Shown piece after piece: positions 51,853-60,400 of a stretch of DNA of 64,000 nt (positions are counted from its first letter, which is position 1; every line of letters begins with the position of its first letter). The notes under the pieces are model-generated. The model worked only from the letters and a program-made list of their open reading frames with translations. It was not told where the DNA came from and did no database searches. The stretch comes from Sporosarcina obsidiansis (GTDB taxonomy: Bacteria > Bacillota > Bacilli > Bacillales_A > Planococcaceae), in the NCBI RefSeq assembly GCF_009651005.1, contig NZ_WHVW01000001.1, forward strand, positions 1 to 64,000, read 5' to 3'. The position numbers were made by a program, and so were the translations under genes.

Positions 51853-51875
51853 AGGTGAAGAGAGGGGTGGGCGAG

Positions 51876-52382
51876 TTGCTGCAAGAGCATGCAAAAATCG
51901 TTCAATTTGTATCGTTAGCGAATGAAGTAAATGGCCGTAAGAAAATGCAGAAGATGGTCTATATCTTGAAGAAGATGAATTTTCCGTTTGCAGAGAAGTA
52001 CGAGCTTCATATGTACGGTCCGTATTCGGAGGAATTAACGTTGCGTGTTGAGGAATTATGTGAGATGGGCTTTTTGGCAGAACGATTTGAAGATAAAGGG
52101 TCGTATAAGCAGTATTGTTATCAAGTGACGGATGAAGGGTCTAAGTTTCTTGGAACAGCGGATGAACCGAGTGCACAGTTACCTGACTGTATTGAGCGAT
52201 TGAACGGCAGATCTTCCCGTTTTCTAGAATTAGTCTCTACACTACTGTTTTTTGACCATTTGGAGAAGGACGAACAGATTGCTAAGGTACGTATTGTGAA
52301 AAATAAATTGAACTTTACGGACCAAGAAATGGACCAAGCCTTTGCATTTATTGAAGAGTTGCAAGTCTGTTCAGCGGGTTGA
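51876..52382 (+). CDS. ywgA: YwgA family protein
   Basis: This 168-residue protein matches YwgA, a small winged-helix-like family: 'NGRKKMQKMVYILKKMNFPFAEKYELHMYGPYSEELTLRVEEL' (seen in pieces), then 'YCYQVTDEGSKFL'. The motif resembles the antitoxin-associated SocA/Panacea group. The TTG at 51876 is preferred because GAGGGG lies nine bases upstream and the protein then starts 'LQEHAKIVQF', as in homologues; a GTG at 51855 is open in frame. Confidence 0.82.
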   Translation: MLQEHAKIVQFVSLANEVNGRKKMQKMVYILKKMNFPFAEKYELHMYGPYSEELTLRVEELCEMGFLAERFEDKGSYKQYCYQVTDEGSKFLGTADEPSAQLPDCIERLNGRSSRFLELVSTLLFFDHLEKDEQIAKVRIVKNKLNFTDQEMDQAFAFIEELQVCSAG

Positions 52383-52394
52383 ATAGTTAATAAA

Positions 52395-52426
52395 AAAGGA
52401 TTCTCATAACGAGAATCCTTCTTCTT
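52395..52426. terminator. Bidirectional terminator after ywgA
   Basis: AAGGATTCTC (52397-52406) pairs with GAGAATCCTT (52412-52421), flanked by A-rich and T-rich runs; it serves ywgA and the convergent tautomerase gene. Confidence 0.85.
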
Positions 52427-52610
52427 ATTGGTCGCTTGCTCTAACGCCGCCTGTAGATAGATGGTTCTTTGACATCTCTTCGATGAAGACAACAACGTTT
52501 TCAGACGGAGCACCTGTTGTTTCTGATACCGCTGCTGTTACTTTTTCACAGAGTGCACGTTTTTGTTCATCGGTACGGCCTTCAAACATTTTTACTGTTA
52601 CATATGGCAT
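52425..52610 (-). CDS. ywhB: 4-oxalocrotonate tautomerase family protein (YwhB-like)
   Basis: This 61-residue protein has the family hallmarks: catalytic Pro2 directly after Met ('MPYVTVKMFEGRTDEQKRAL'), Arg residues near 12 and 40 or their equivalents, and the C-terminal hairpin 'NHLSTGGVRASDQ'. Members form hexamers and isomerise 2-oxo-4-enoates; the physiological substrate in Bacillus is not established. AGGAGGAAG precedes the ATG. Confidence 0.88.
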   Translation of the reverse strand: MPYVTVKMFEGRTDEQKRALCEKVTAAVSETTGAPSENVVVFIEEMSKNHLSTGGVRASDQ

Positions 52611-52677
52611 TTTACTTCCTCCTAAGCAGAAAATTCAGGTATAGTACATATAATAACAGAGATAGAGGGGGATTTAT

Positions 52678-53196
52678 ATGGCGAGTGAGCAAAACTCGAA
52701 ACCGAAGTTAGGCTTTACGATTATTAAAAATGACCCGACAGATGGCCATAAAGGATTTGGCATCGGATCTTTGTCTTTGGAGAATATTTCACCTGTCATC
52801 ATTGATGTAGAAGAAGGCACCGCACAAGTGGAAATGGGGGCGATGCATGCCCGTAGTGATACAGAGCGAGGAATCAAGTTCACGACTAATCGAGAAGACT
52901 CGGAAGGTGGAAAACCGTATTGGCTTGTTTGGGTCACTATTGATTACCGGGAAGAGGGTCCTTATTACGCAGGAGTCACAGCTTGTGAAATGGTAGTGAA
53001 TCGAGAGAAGAGACGTGGCTATAAAGTATTGGCTGACCACGTCAATCGCATGGATAAGTCGATGAAACGCCATATTATGGTGGATGATATGGATGAACGC
53101 TCCAAGAAGATTCTTGCAGACTTTTTGCGATCACACAATGAAGAATTGTGGGATCGAAGCAAACCAGAATTGCATGACGGATTGCGTACGGAGTAA
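52678..53196 (+). CDS. ywhD: YwhD family protein
   Basis: This 172-residue protein matches YwhD of B. subtilis: 'LGFTIIKNDPTDGHKGFGIGSLSLENISPVIID' (in parts), 'AQVEMGAMHARSDTERGIKF' and 'YWLVWVTIDYREEGPYYAGVTACEM' (in parts). The family is confined to Bacillales and has no known function. The ATG at 52678 follows AGAGGGGG. Convergent with the PBP gene. Confidence 0.87.
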   Translation: MASEQNSKPKLGFTIIKNDPTDGHKGFGIGSLSLENISPVIIDVEEGTAQVEMGAMHARSDTERGIKFTTNREDSEGGKPYWLVWVTIDYREEGPYYAGVTACEMVVNREKRRGYKVLADHVNRMDKSMKRHIMVDDMDERSKKILADFLRSHNEELWDRSKPELHDGLRTE

Positions 53197-53418
53197 GTCT
53201 TCAATAACCAATATTTACCATCTATATTCCAGGTAAATACGTCAAAGATGTGACATTTTATTTCGCTGTCTCTTTGAGGTTGAATGTCTGTGGGAAAGGC
53301 AGTAAACTGAATATACAGCTTTGCTGCTGTAAACTAGGACAACTACGGTAGACTCATATGGTATAGGAACGCCACAAAACCCAAGCGGGCGGATCTATCC
53401 AATTGATTTGCTGTAGTC

Positions 53419-53463
53419 AAAAAAGCCTCGCTCTCCGCGGATTCGGAGGGGAGGCTTTTTATT
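53419..53463. terminator. Strong terminator hairpin
   Basis: AAAAAGCCTC (53420-53429) pairs with GAGGCTTTTT (53451-53460); CTCTCCG with CGGAGGG extends the stem inward. It has A- and T-runs on both sides. Confidence 0.85.
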
Positions 53464-53492
53464 GTAGGATAATGTTCGATAGGATATGCGTT

Positions 53493-53524
53493 GCTGCTCA
53501 TAGAGTGCATGCAGGCGCTCATAA
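53493..53524 (+). repeat. 21-bp-phased repeat, two units (GCTCATA type)
   Basis: The cores GCTCATAG (53496) and GCTCATAA (53517) are exactly 21 bp apart, the same motif as at 16074 and 29639. It lies in the gap between convergent genes. Confidence 0.65.
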
Positions 53525-53544
53525 CCACTAAAACAGCCTCTCCA

Positions 53545-55599
53545 TCATTCAAAAAAAGAAAATGGAAATAGATCCAACTTCGAATCTTCTCGTTCTCCAG
53601 AATTTTGCTCTCTCAATGAACGATCAGTACAAAGCTTTTTCGGCACGTCTTTATCTTTCACATACATCAACCGTTGCTTTGGACATTCATTGACTGCGAT
53701 GCCACCCGTTTCGATATCGACGATGACGCCCTGGACACCAGAAGGCGGCAAAAATGGTTCCGGAGTGCTTCCTTCGTGTACTGTTTCCATGAAATCAATC
53801 CAGATTTTTTTAGAAGCCGCTTTGTCGTTCAAATCTTCAAGTTGTTTCCCTCGATCAAATCCAGTCCAAATTCCTGCTGTTAATGAAGGGGAGAAACCAA
53901 TTAAATATTGGTCAGAAATTGTCGTGCCGGACTTGGCGGCGTAAGGTCGAGATTGTTTTGGACGCATGGATAAACCGGTGGCAGATAAATAATCACTAAA
54001 AACCGGATCAAACATGCCAGTCATCAAATGAGTTAGCACAAACGCATCTTGTTCAGACATAATCTGTTTAGGTTTCTTAGGTGAATACTCATAGACGACT
54101 TTTCCGGATGAATCAGTAATTGACAAGACCAGTTGCGGCTCGACTTGAATTCCTTTTGAAGCAATTCGATTATAGGCAGTCGTCATTTCTAGTAACGTCA
54201 CATCGGATGTTCCAAGTGCCACCGCAGGCGATTCCTGGAAGGATACATCGATTCCAAGACGTTGCGCCATTTTCGTGTACTGCTTGTAGCCGACCTTCTC
54301 CAATGTTTTCACTGCATAAATATTGTCAGAAATTGCGATAGCTTGTGCCAATGAAATAGGCTTTCCGGCAAATTTTCCATTAATATTACTCGGCTCATAC
54401 GTAGAACGACCTTCATCATACGTAAATAGAGTCTTCTCTGCTGTCATGAATGTGAGTGGGTTGAAACCTTTTTCTAATGCTGCTGCATAAAGAATTGGCT
54501 TCATGGCAGAACCTGGCTGTCGTTTTGCCTGTGTCACTCGGTTAAATGAACTATCCGCGAAATTCACACCGCCTACCATCGACGTAATATAACCCGTGTC
54601 TGCTTCCATGGAAACAAATCCAACCTGGAGCTCGTTTTCCGGCATCCATTGTTTGATCACGTCTTCCGCTGTCTGTTGATGATGTTGGTCTAATGTTGTG
54701 CGGATCGTCCAGCCACCTTCAGCAGGTACACGTCCTTTGTTAGCCAATATTTCTTCCGCTTGTTGCCATGCCGCATCCAAGAAATAGGGAGCAACTTGTT
54801 TCGTATCTTTCCAGTTTTCCGTTTTCAACACAATTTCCTGTGATGACGCTCGCTCTTTTTGGTTGGACGTGATGTACCCACCAATTTCCATTTGATTCAG
54901 CACTAGAAGCTGTCGATTGCGAGAGTTTTCGGGATTGGAAAGCGGCGAATAAATGGAAGGCCCTTTGGCGATCGCTGCAATCGTTGCTGCTTCCTCCAAC
55001 GTCAAATCTTTAGCAGACTTTGAAAAGTAAAATCGACTGGCTGCCTCTACACCGTACATACCATGTCCGAAGTATACTGTATTTAAATAACCTTCTAAAA
55101 TCGTATCCTTGTTATAAAAGACTTCTAACCGATAAGCAAAGAGTGCTTCATGAATTTTACGTGTCCAAGATTTCTCATGACTTAAATATAAATTTCGGGC
55201 ATATTGCTGTGTAATGGTACTGGCACCTTGTGCTTTACTCATCGTTTTGACATCTTTTAACACAGCAGCCGCAATTCGGGAGTAATCAAATCCGTGGTGC
55301 TCAAAAAATTGTCGGTCCTCAGTCGCAACAAAAGCATCTGCCAAAAAAGGTGAAATATCGGAAAGCTTCATCCAATAACGTCGCTGTTGGGAAAAATGAT
55401 CCCCGATCTGATGGCCATTCTGATCCAAAAAGAGAGAGGCTTTTGGAACGCTAAGTGAAGGAGCGCCTAGTATTTGAGCATACAGTCGAAGCGAGATCAA
55501 AACAGTTGCAGCGGCTGTAAGTAGTATGATAGAAATCGAAAATAATCGTTTTCTCAGCTTTTTCCGGTTAGTGGTTTTTATATAATCGGTACGTTTCAT
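53545..55599 (-). CDS. pbpG: Class A penicillin-binding protein, PbpG-like
   Basis: This 684-residue bifunctional PBP has a signal anchor (about 20-42), a GT51 transglycosylase domain (about 75-250, 'ATEDRQFFEHHGFDYSR', 'GASTITQQYARNLYL') and a transpeptidase domain (about 320-640) with the nucleophile motif 'SAMKP', 'SDN' and 'KSGT'. The gene order matches B. subtilis ywhE/pbpG, a spore-wall PBP. The start at 55599 (MKRTD) has GGGATGG upstream; a GC-containing ATG four codons earlier is in frame but poorly placed. Confidence 0.9.
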   Translation of the reverse strand: MKRTDYIKTTNRKKLRKRLFSISIILLTAAATVLISLRLYAQILGAPSLSVPKASLFLDQNGHQIGDHFSQQRRYWMKLSDISPFLADAFVATEDRQFFEHHGFDYSRIAAAVLKDVKTMSKAQGASTITQQYARNLYLSHEKSWTRKIHEALFAYRLEVFYNKDTILEGYLNTVYFGHGMYGVEAASRFYFSKSAKDLTLEEAATIAAIAKGPSIYSPLSNPENSRNRQLLVLNQMEIGGYITSNQKERASSQEIVLKTENWKDTKQVAPYFLDAAWQQAEEILANKGRVPAEGGWTIRTTLDQHHQQTAEDVIKQWMPENELQVGFVSMEADTGYITSMVGGVNFADSSFNRVTQAKRQPGSAMKPILYAAALEKGFNPLTFMTAEKTLFTYDEGRSTYEPSNINGKFAGKPISLAQAIAISDNIYAVKTLEKVGYKQYTKMAQRLGIDVSFQESPAVALGTSDVTLLEMTTAYNRIASKGIQVEPQLVLSITDSSGKVVYEYSPKKPKQIMSEQDAFVLTHLMTGMFDPVFSDYLSATGLSMRPKQSRPYAAKSGTTISDQYLIGFSPSLTAGIWTGFDRGKQLEDLNDKAASKKIWIDFMETVHEGSTPEPFLPPSGVQGVIVDIETGGIAVNECPKQRLMYVKDKDVPKKLCTDRSLREQNSGEREDSKLDLFPFSFFE

Positions 55600-55759
55600 T
55601 GAACATCCCATCCCGTTCCATTCAGTATCTTTTGACAGTATGGGAAGGTTCCGAGCAGATTAAACGGCTGCCGAGAAAAAGTTTACACTCGGTAACATTG
55701 AAAGTGACAACGGATGAAGTGTATAATAAGTGAATCTATTTATATAAGGCGGTGAACGA

Positions 55760-56182
55760 ATGGAAGCGCCGAAACAGACGGTGCATGTCCAGCTCCGTTC
55801 TATTATTCAGCATCCAGGACAGCCGGCAGAAACACATGAAATGCGGGCGAATGGACAAATCGTTGAGAAAAAAGGACAGGCTTATTTATTATTTGAGGAA
55901 CAGACAGAAGGAGTTCCTGCGATTCGAACAACCGTTAAACTGCATGCGCAAGATGCGTTCATCATGCGAAAAGGCGGCGTTCAGATGAGATTGCCATTTC
56001 GACCGGACGACACGCGAATTGGTACATACGGAAATGGACCGGCCGTTATGGATTTACTCGTCGATACAAAAGAACTTCATTGGACACCTGGGAGGTTTGC
56101 GGTGGCGTATAAATTGCATGCAGAAGGAAATGTATTAGGGAACTATCAATTGACAATAACCTATTCGGAGGTAACACAATGA
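55760..56182 (+). CDS. ywiB: DUF1934 beta-barrel protein YwiB
   Basis: This 140-residue protein matches DUF1934/YwiB, a small lipocalin-like beta-barrel family: '[10 protein letters not shown]', '[22 protein letters not shown]' (two parts), '[25 protein letters not shown]' (two parts). Function unknown. AAGGCGGTG precedes the ATG at 55760. It overlaps argS by 4 bp (ATGA), the same operon as in B. subtilis. Confidence 0.87.
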   Translation: MEAPKQTVHVQLRSIIQHPGQPAETHEMRANGQIVEKKGQAYLLFEEQTEGVPAIRTTVKLHAQDAFIMRKGGVQMRLPFRPDDTRIGTYGNGPAVMDLLVDTKELHWTPGRFAVAYKLHAEGNVLGNYQLTITYSEVTQ

Positions 56183-57846
56183 ATGCAGTAGAACAGATTC
56201 AACAGGAAATTAAACAGGCCTTGCAACTGGCGATCCAGAAGGCGGAACTTGTGGAGCAATCGGATATCCCAGAAGTCAAGCTAGAGTCACCAAAGAATAA
56301 AGAAAATGGTGACTACGCTGCGAATATTGCAATGCAATTGACGAAGCTAGCAAAGAAGCCACCGCGTGCGATTGCAGAAGCTATTTTAGAGCATCTAGAT
56401 ACGACGGGCACAGCGATTCAATCGATTGAAATTGCGGGACCTGGCTTCCTGAATATCCGTTTGAAAGCGGATAGTCTAGGGGATACGATTAAATCTGTCC
56501 TTGAACTAGGTGAGGAATATGGACGCTCTGAAAGTGGCAATCAACAGAAAGTCCAAGTCGAATTCGTTTCTGCCAACCCAACAGGAGACTTGCACCTTGG
56601 CCACGCGCGTGGAGCGTCTCTAGGAGATTCGTTATGTAATATTCTGGATTTTGCAGGTTATCAAGTATCACGTGAATATTATATTAATGACGCAGGTAAT
56701 CAGATCAATAACTTGGCATTGTCCATCGAAGTCCGTTACTTCGAAGCGCTTGGTCTTGAAAAAGAGATGCCAGAAGACGGTTATCGTGGAGCAGATATTA
56801 TTCAAATTGCACAAGACCTAGCAAAAGAACATGGCGACCGTTACGTTCATGTTTCAGAAGAAGAACGTCTAGCGATTTTCCGCCAGTACGGCCTGGAGAT
56901 CGAACTGAATAAATTGAAGAAGGATTTGGCAGATTTCCGGGTTCATTTTGATAACTGGTTCTCCGAGACTTCGTTATATGAAAACGGCAAAATTGAAGTA
57001 GCGTTAAATAAATTAAGGGAAAATGGTCATGTGTACGAAGAAGACGGAGCTACCTGGTTCCGTTCCACTACATTTGGCGATGATAAAGATCGCGTATTGA
57101 TCAAACAGGATGGCTCATTCACTTATTTGACACCGGACATTGCTTATCACGAAGATAAACTACGACGTGGATTTGATAAACTCATTAATATTTGGGGAGC
57201 GGATCATCACGGGTACATTCCACGTATGAAAGCGGCAATCCAAGCACTCGGCTATGACCGCGACACGCTGGAAGTAGAAGTGGCACAAATGGTCCAGCTA
57301 TACAAAGACGGTGAAAAGTTCAAAATGAGCAAGCGAACAGGGAAAGCTGTTACGTTACGTGAACTGGTAGAAGAAGTTGGACTAGACGCGGTACGCTATT
57401 TCTTCGCGATGCGTTCAGGCGATGCACAAATGGACTTCGACCTAGATCTAGCTGTTTCTAAGTCCAATGAAAATCCGGTGTATTACGCACAGTACGCACA
57501 TGCTCGTATTTGCTCGATTCTACGTCAGGCGAAAGAGCAGAATCTGCAAGCGTCTACGGAGCATGTCACACAATTGCAGGATGAAAAAGAGTTAGAACTA
57601 TTGAAAAAAATCGGCGACTTCCCGAAACTGGTCAGTGATGCAGCACGTCTGCGCGCGCCACATCGAGTAACGACGTACATCCAAGAACTCGCTGCTGCTT
57701 TCCATAGTTTCTATAATGCGAATAAAGTACTCGATCCTGACAATAAAGATTTATCCGAAGCACGTTTGGCGTTGATCACTGCAACAAGTACGACGATCGC
57801 GAATGCGTTGAAACTTGTCGGAGTAGAAGCACCGGAACGAATGTAA
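56179..57846 (+). CDS. argS: Arginyl-tRNA synthetase
   Basis: This 555-residue class I synthetase charges tRNA-Arg. It has an N-terminal ArgRS-specific domain (about 1-110), the catalytic Rossmann fold with the HIGH-like motif '[20 protein letters not shown]', the KMSKS-like '[11 protein letters not shown]' and a helical anticodon-binding domain (about 435-555, DALR-type). The length is normal. The start overlaps the ywiB stop, so the two are translationally coupled; GGAGG lies ten bases before the ATG. Confidence 0.96.
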   Translation: MNAVEQIQQEIKQALQLAIQKAELVEQSDIPEVKLESPKNKENGDYAANIAMQLTKLAKKPPRAIAEAILEHLDTTGTAIQSIEIAGPGFLNIRLKADSLGDTIKSVLELGEEYGRSESGNQQKVQVEFVSANPTGDLHLGHARGASLGDSLCNILDFAGYQVSREYYINDAGNQINNLALSIEVRYFEALGLEKEMPEDGYRGADIIQIAQDLAKEHGDRYVHVSEEERLAIFRQYGLEIELNKLKKDLADFRVHFDNWFSETSLYENGKIEVALNKLRENGHVYEEDGATWFRSTTFGDDKDRVLIKQDGSFTYLTPDIAYHEDKLRRGFDKLINIWGADHHGYIPRMKAAIQALGYDRDTLEVEVAQMVQLYKDGEKFKMSKRTGKAVTLRELVEEVGLDAVRYFFAMRSGDAQMDFDLDLAVSKSNENPVYYAQYAHARICSILRQAKEQNLQASTEHVTQLQDEKELELLKKIGDFPKLVSDAARLRAPHRVTTYIQELAAAFHSFYNANKVLDPDNKDLSEARLALITATSTTIANALKLVGVEAPERM

Positions 57847-57933
57847 TCGTATTTGACGTAACATAACGCCAAGAAGGAGTCTGATTAGGCCCTTCTTGGC
57901 GTTATATCGTGTGATAGGTTGGAACAAGAGAGC

Positions 57934-58069
57934 TTTGGAGCGGTTCGGAGAGAGTAATGCTCGGTTCAGCAGAGGAATGGCGCGGTTAGCCTTCCGTTTG
58001 GCTCGGTTGCTAAGTGGATTCGCTCGTTGTTGTAGTTTTACGCTCGTTTGGCCAACATATTGGCTTGGT
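57934..58069 (-). repeat. 21-bp-phased short repeat array, 7 units, minus orientation
   Basis: Read on the plus strand, units ending in CGGT or CGTT start near 57934, 57955, 57976, 57997, 58018, 58038 and 58059, 20-21 bp apart: TTTGGAGCGGT, TTTGGCTCGGT and so on. They are the reverse complement of the motif seen in the other arrays. Confidence 0.83.
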
Positions 58070-58179
58070 CCTAAGATTTGTTGCGCAGAGCGAGATGCAT
58101 TTCTCAAGCGACCCCACACTGTACAACGATGTGAATTATAGTATAATAGAGCACGATTACGAATTACATAAATTCCGAA

Positions 58180-58334
58180 AGGTTCTCTCGTTCAAACGGA
58201 GATGAAAAGGGAAATCGGATAGAAGCCGATGCGGTCCCGCCACTGTATGTGCGTTATGCACAAGCCAGGTACCTGCCTTTACGGAAGTGAGTTCCGCAGC
58301 AGCCTACGAGGATGGGCAAAGTGGAGGAGATCTG
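58180..58334 (+). promoter_or_regulatory. Cobalamin riboswitch
   Basis: The conserved core is present: GGGAAATCGG..GCCGATGCGGTCCCGCCACTGT (about 58210-58254) and the B12 box GCCAGGTACCTGCC (58263-58277). Adenosylcobalamin binding should stop expression of the downstream transport and salvage genes. The exact 5' boundary is approximate. Confidence 0.93.
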
Positions 58335-58354
58335 CTGTAGATTTCATCCTGCCT

Positions 58355-58384
58355 AATCCTTCGAAATGATCGAAGGATTTTTTC
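58355..58384 (+). terminator. Riboswitch-controlled terminator
   Basis: AATCCTTCGA (58355-58364) pairs with TCGAAGGATT (58370-58379), followed by TTTTC. The segment AGGATGGGC just after the aptamer could pair with GCCTAATCCT and so serve as antiterminator when B12 is absent (inference). Confidence 0.85.
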
Positions 58385-58436
58385 GTGTCTGTAGCAGACA
58401 ACGTAATGGGTAAGAGACATAAAAGGAGGAAATAAT

Positions 58437-59414
58437 ATGAAGAAATTTTGGCAGCTGTTGTTGACCGCGCTGCTTGCCGTCTTATTGCTTGCAGCGTGCG
58501 GCAACGATAACAAAAAAGAAGAAACGCCAGGGGATTCCGATAAAGCAACGGAAGAAACGAATACGGACCAAACAGAAGGTACCGCGTATCCTTACACCAT
58601 CAATGATTCTTCTGGAGAAGATGTCACATTTGAAAAAGCTCCAGAAAAAGTGATCTCCTTGATCCCAAGCAATACAGAAATTTTATTTGGCATCGGTGCA
58701 GGTGATCGAGTAATTGCGGTCACTGAAAACGATGATTATCCGGCAGAAGTAGCTGATCTTGACAAAGTAGGCGACTACAATGTCAATATTGAAAAAGTTA
58801 TTTCATTGAAACCAGACGTAGTATTTGCTCACGATATGATGTTAAGCTCGAGTGAAGAAGGGTTGAACCAGATTCGCGATGCTGGTATTCCGGTGGTCGT
58901 GGTACCGACTGCAGAAACATTTGATGAAACCTATGAAACGATTAGTGTTTTCGGTGAGATCATGAATAAAAATGAGGAAGCCGATCAAATCATAAAAGAC
59001 ATGCAAGCAAAAGTTGACGAAATCAAAGAAAAAGCAGCTGATATCACAGACAAGAAACGTGTCTTCATTGAAACGTCAGATGCGCCGGAAATCTATGCAC
59101 CTGGTAAAAATACATTCCCACAACAATTCTTGGATATGATCAACGCTGAAAACGTCGTGACAGAAGAAGGATGGGTCATGATTAGCCCAGAAACAATTGT
59201 CGATGAAAATCCTGACGTCATAATTGCGATGCATGGTACGCCAGACATTATCGATAGCATAAAAAAACGTGATGGCTTTGATACGATTACGGCAATCAAA
59301 GAAGATCAAGTTGTTCGAGTAGATGAAAATATTACAAGCCGGACAGGTCCTCGTTTAGCAGAGGGATTAGAAGCTTTTGCAAAAGCCATCTATCCAGAGG
59401 TTTTTGGTGAGTAA
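58437..59414 (+). CDS. btuF: B12 (corrinoid) ABC transporter, substrate-binding lipoprotein
   Basis: This 325-residue protein has a lipoprotein signal ending 'LLAAC', an acidic linker and a helical-backbone binding fold of the BtuF/FhuD type ('KVISLIPSNTEILFGIGAGDRV', 'NIEKVISLKPDVVFAHD', 'VVVVPTAETFDETYETI', 'VITEEGW'-like region, all in parts). Because the operon is behind a cobalamin riboswitch and includes corrinoid enzymes, the ligand is a corrinoid and not iron-siderophore. AAAGGAGGAAA precedes the ATG at 58437. Confidence 0.9.
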   Translation: MKKFWQLLLTALLAVLLLAACGNDNKKEETPGDSDKATEETNTDQTEGTAYPYTINDSSGEDVTFEKAPEKVISLIPSNTEILFGIGAGDRVIAVTENDDYPAEVADLDKVGDYNVNIEKVISLKPDVVFAHDMMLSSSEEGLNQIRDAGIPVVVVPTAETFDETYETISVFGEIMNKNEEADQIIKDMQAKVDEIKEKAADITDKKRVFIETSDAPEIYAPGKNTFPQQFLDMINAENVVTEEGWVMISPETIVDENPDVIIAMHGTPDIIDSIKKRDGFDTITAIKEDQVVRVDENITSRTGPRLAEGLEAFAKAIYPEVFGE

Positions 59415-60399
59415 AACGGCTGTCGCCTATGCCGTGTCGATTGCCACATTTTTCGTAGCAATTTGGCTCGGTGTATCGATTGGCACAGTGAACATACCAA
59501 TCGAGACGCTATGGAACGATGCAGATGAGACGGCAACCAATATCCTATGGAAAATCCGTATGCCGCGTGTGATACTGGCTGGAATTGTCGGTGCATCGCT
59601 CGCGATTTCGGGAGCAGCTTTCCAAGGGCTGTTGAAAAATCCATTAGCAGATCCATATACCCTCGGAGTGTCATCCGGTGCCTCTGTAGGCGCTGTGATC
59701 ACACTCTTTTTTGGTATATCATTGCCAGTCCTAGGCACATTCACACTACCTGTCTTTAGCATGATCGGTGCAGCAGCTACAATGTTCTTAGTCATCGGCT
59801 TTGCCCGTTTAGTCGATCGGTCAATGAAAATGGAAACGATTATTTTAACAGGCATCATCTTTGGTTCGTTCCTTGGCTCCGTGTTATCTATGATGATCGC
59901 GTTGACGCAGGAAGAGTTGCGTCAGATTATCGGATGGCTGCTAGGCAGTGTGTCGATGCGCGGGTGGAAATATATTACGATGGTGTTGCCATTTTTCATC
60001 ATAGGTTCATTCATTCTGTGGCTCAATCGTCGGGAATTGAACGCCATGTTATTTGGAGAAGAACGTGCACATCATTTAGGAGTCAATGTAAAACAACGCA
60101 AATTAATGATCTTGATTGGTGGGTCTGTTTTAACAGGTTCAGCGGTTGCGGTATCCGGTACGATTGGCTTTGTAGGCTTGGTCGTTCCACATATGACGCG
60201 TTTGCTGTGGGGTTCTGATCATCGGCATGTACTTCCGCTATCTTTATTTAATGGCGCTTCGTTATTAATCATTTGTGATTTGGTAGCTCGTACGATTATT
60301 TCACCAGCTGAACTGCCAGTAGGTGTCATCACTGCGTTCATTGGGGCTCCAGTCTTTGCTTATATCTTTTACAAACAGCGTAGGAAGGGAGCGATGTAA
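59407..60399 (+). CDS. btuC: B12 ABC transporter, permease
   Basis: This 330-residue FecCD/BtuC-type permease has about ten membrane helices: 'RMPRVILAGIVGASLAISGAAFQGLLKNPLADPYTLGVSSGASVGAV' (seen in parts) is the family signature, with 'GTIGFVGLVVPHMTRLLWG' further on, the loop that touches the ATPase. The GTG at 59407 has AGAGG six bases upstream and overlaps the btuF stop by 8 bp. The open frame extends ten codons upstream within btuF. Confidence 0.9.
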   Translation: MSKTAVAYAVSIATFFVAIWLGVSIGTVNIPIETLWNDADETATNILWKIRMPRVILAGIVGASLAISGAAFQGLLKNPLADPYTLGVSSGASVGAVITLFFGISLPVLGTFTLPVFSMIGAAATMFLVIGFARLVDRSMKMETIILTGIIFGSFLGSVLSMMIALTQEELRQIIGWLLGSVSMRGWKYITMVLPFFIIGSFILWLNRRELNAMLFGEERAHHLGVNVKQRKLMILIGGSVLTGSAVAVSGTIGFVGLVVPHMTRLLWGSDHRHVLPLSLFNGASLLIICDLVARTIISPAELPVGVITAFIGAPVFAYIFYKQRRKGAM

Positions 60400-60400
60400 T

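Larger units (their letters stand above)
53197..53544. other. Intergenic region between ywhD and the PBP gene
   Basis: About 350 bp contain a strong hairpin (53420-53460) and a two-unit 21-bp-phased repeat (53493-53524). No reading frame is supported. Confidence 0.6.
57847..58436. other. Intergenic region with repeat array and B12 leader
   Basis: This 590-bp gap holds a perfect 15-bp hairpin (57863-57877 with 57891-57905) after argS without a T-run, a 21-bp-phased array in minus orientation (57934-58069), a possible promoter with TATAAT at 58142-58147, and the cobalamin riboswitch with its terminator. Confidence 0.7.
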
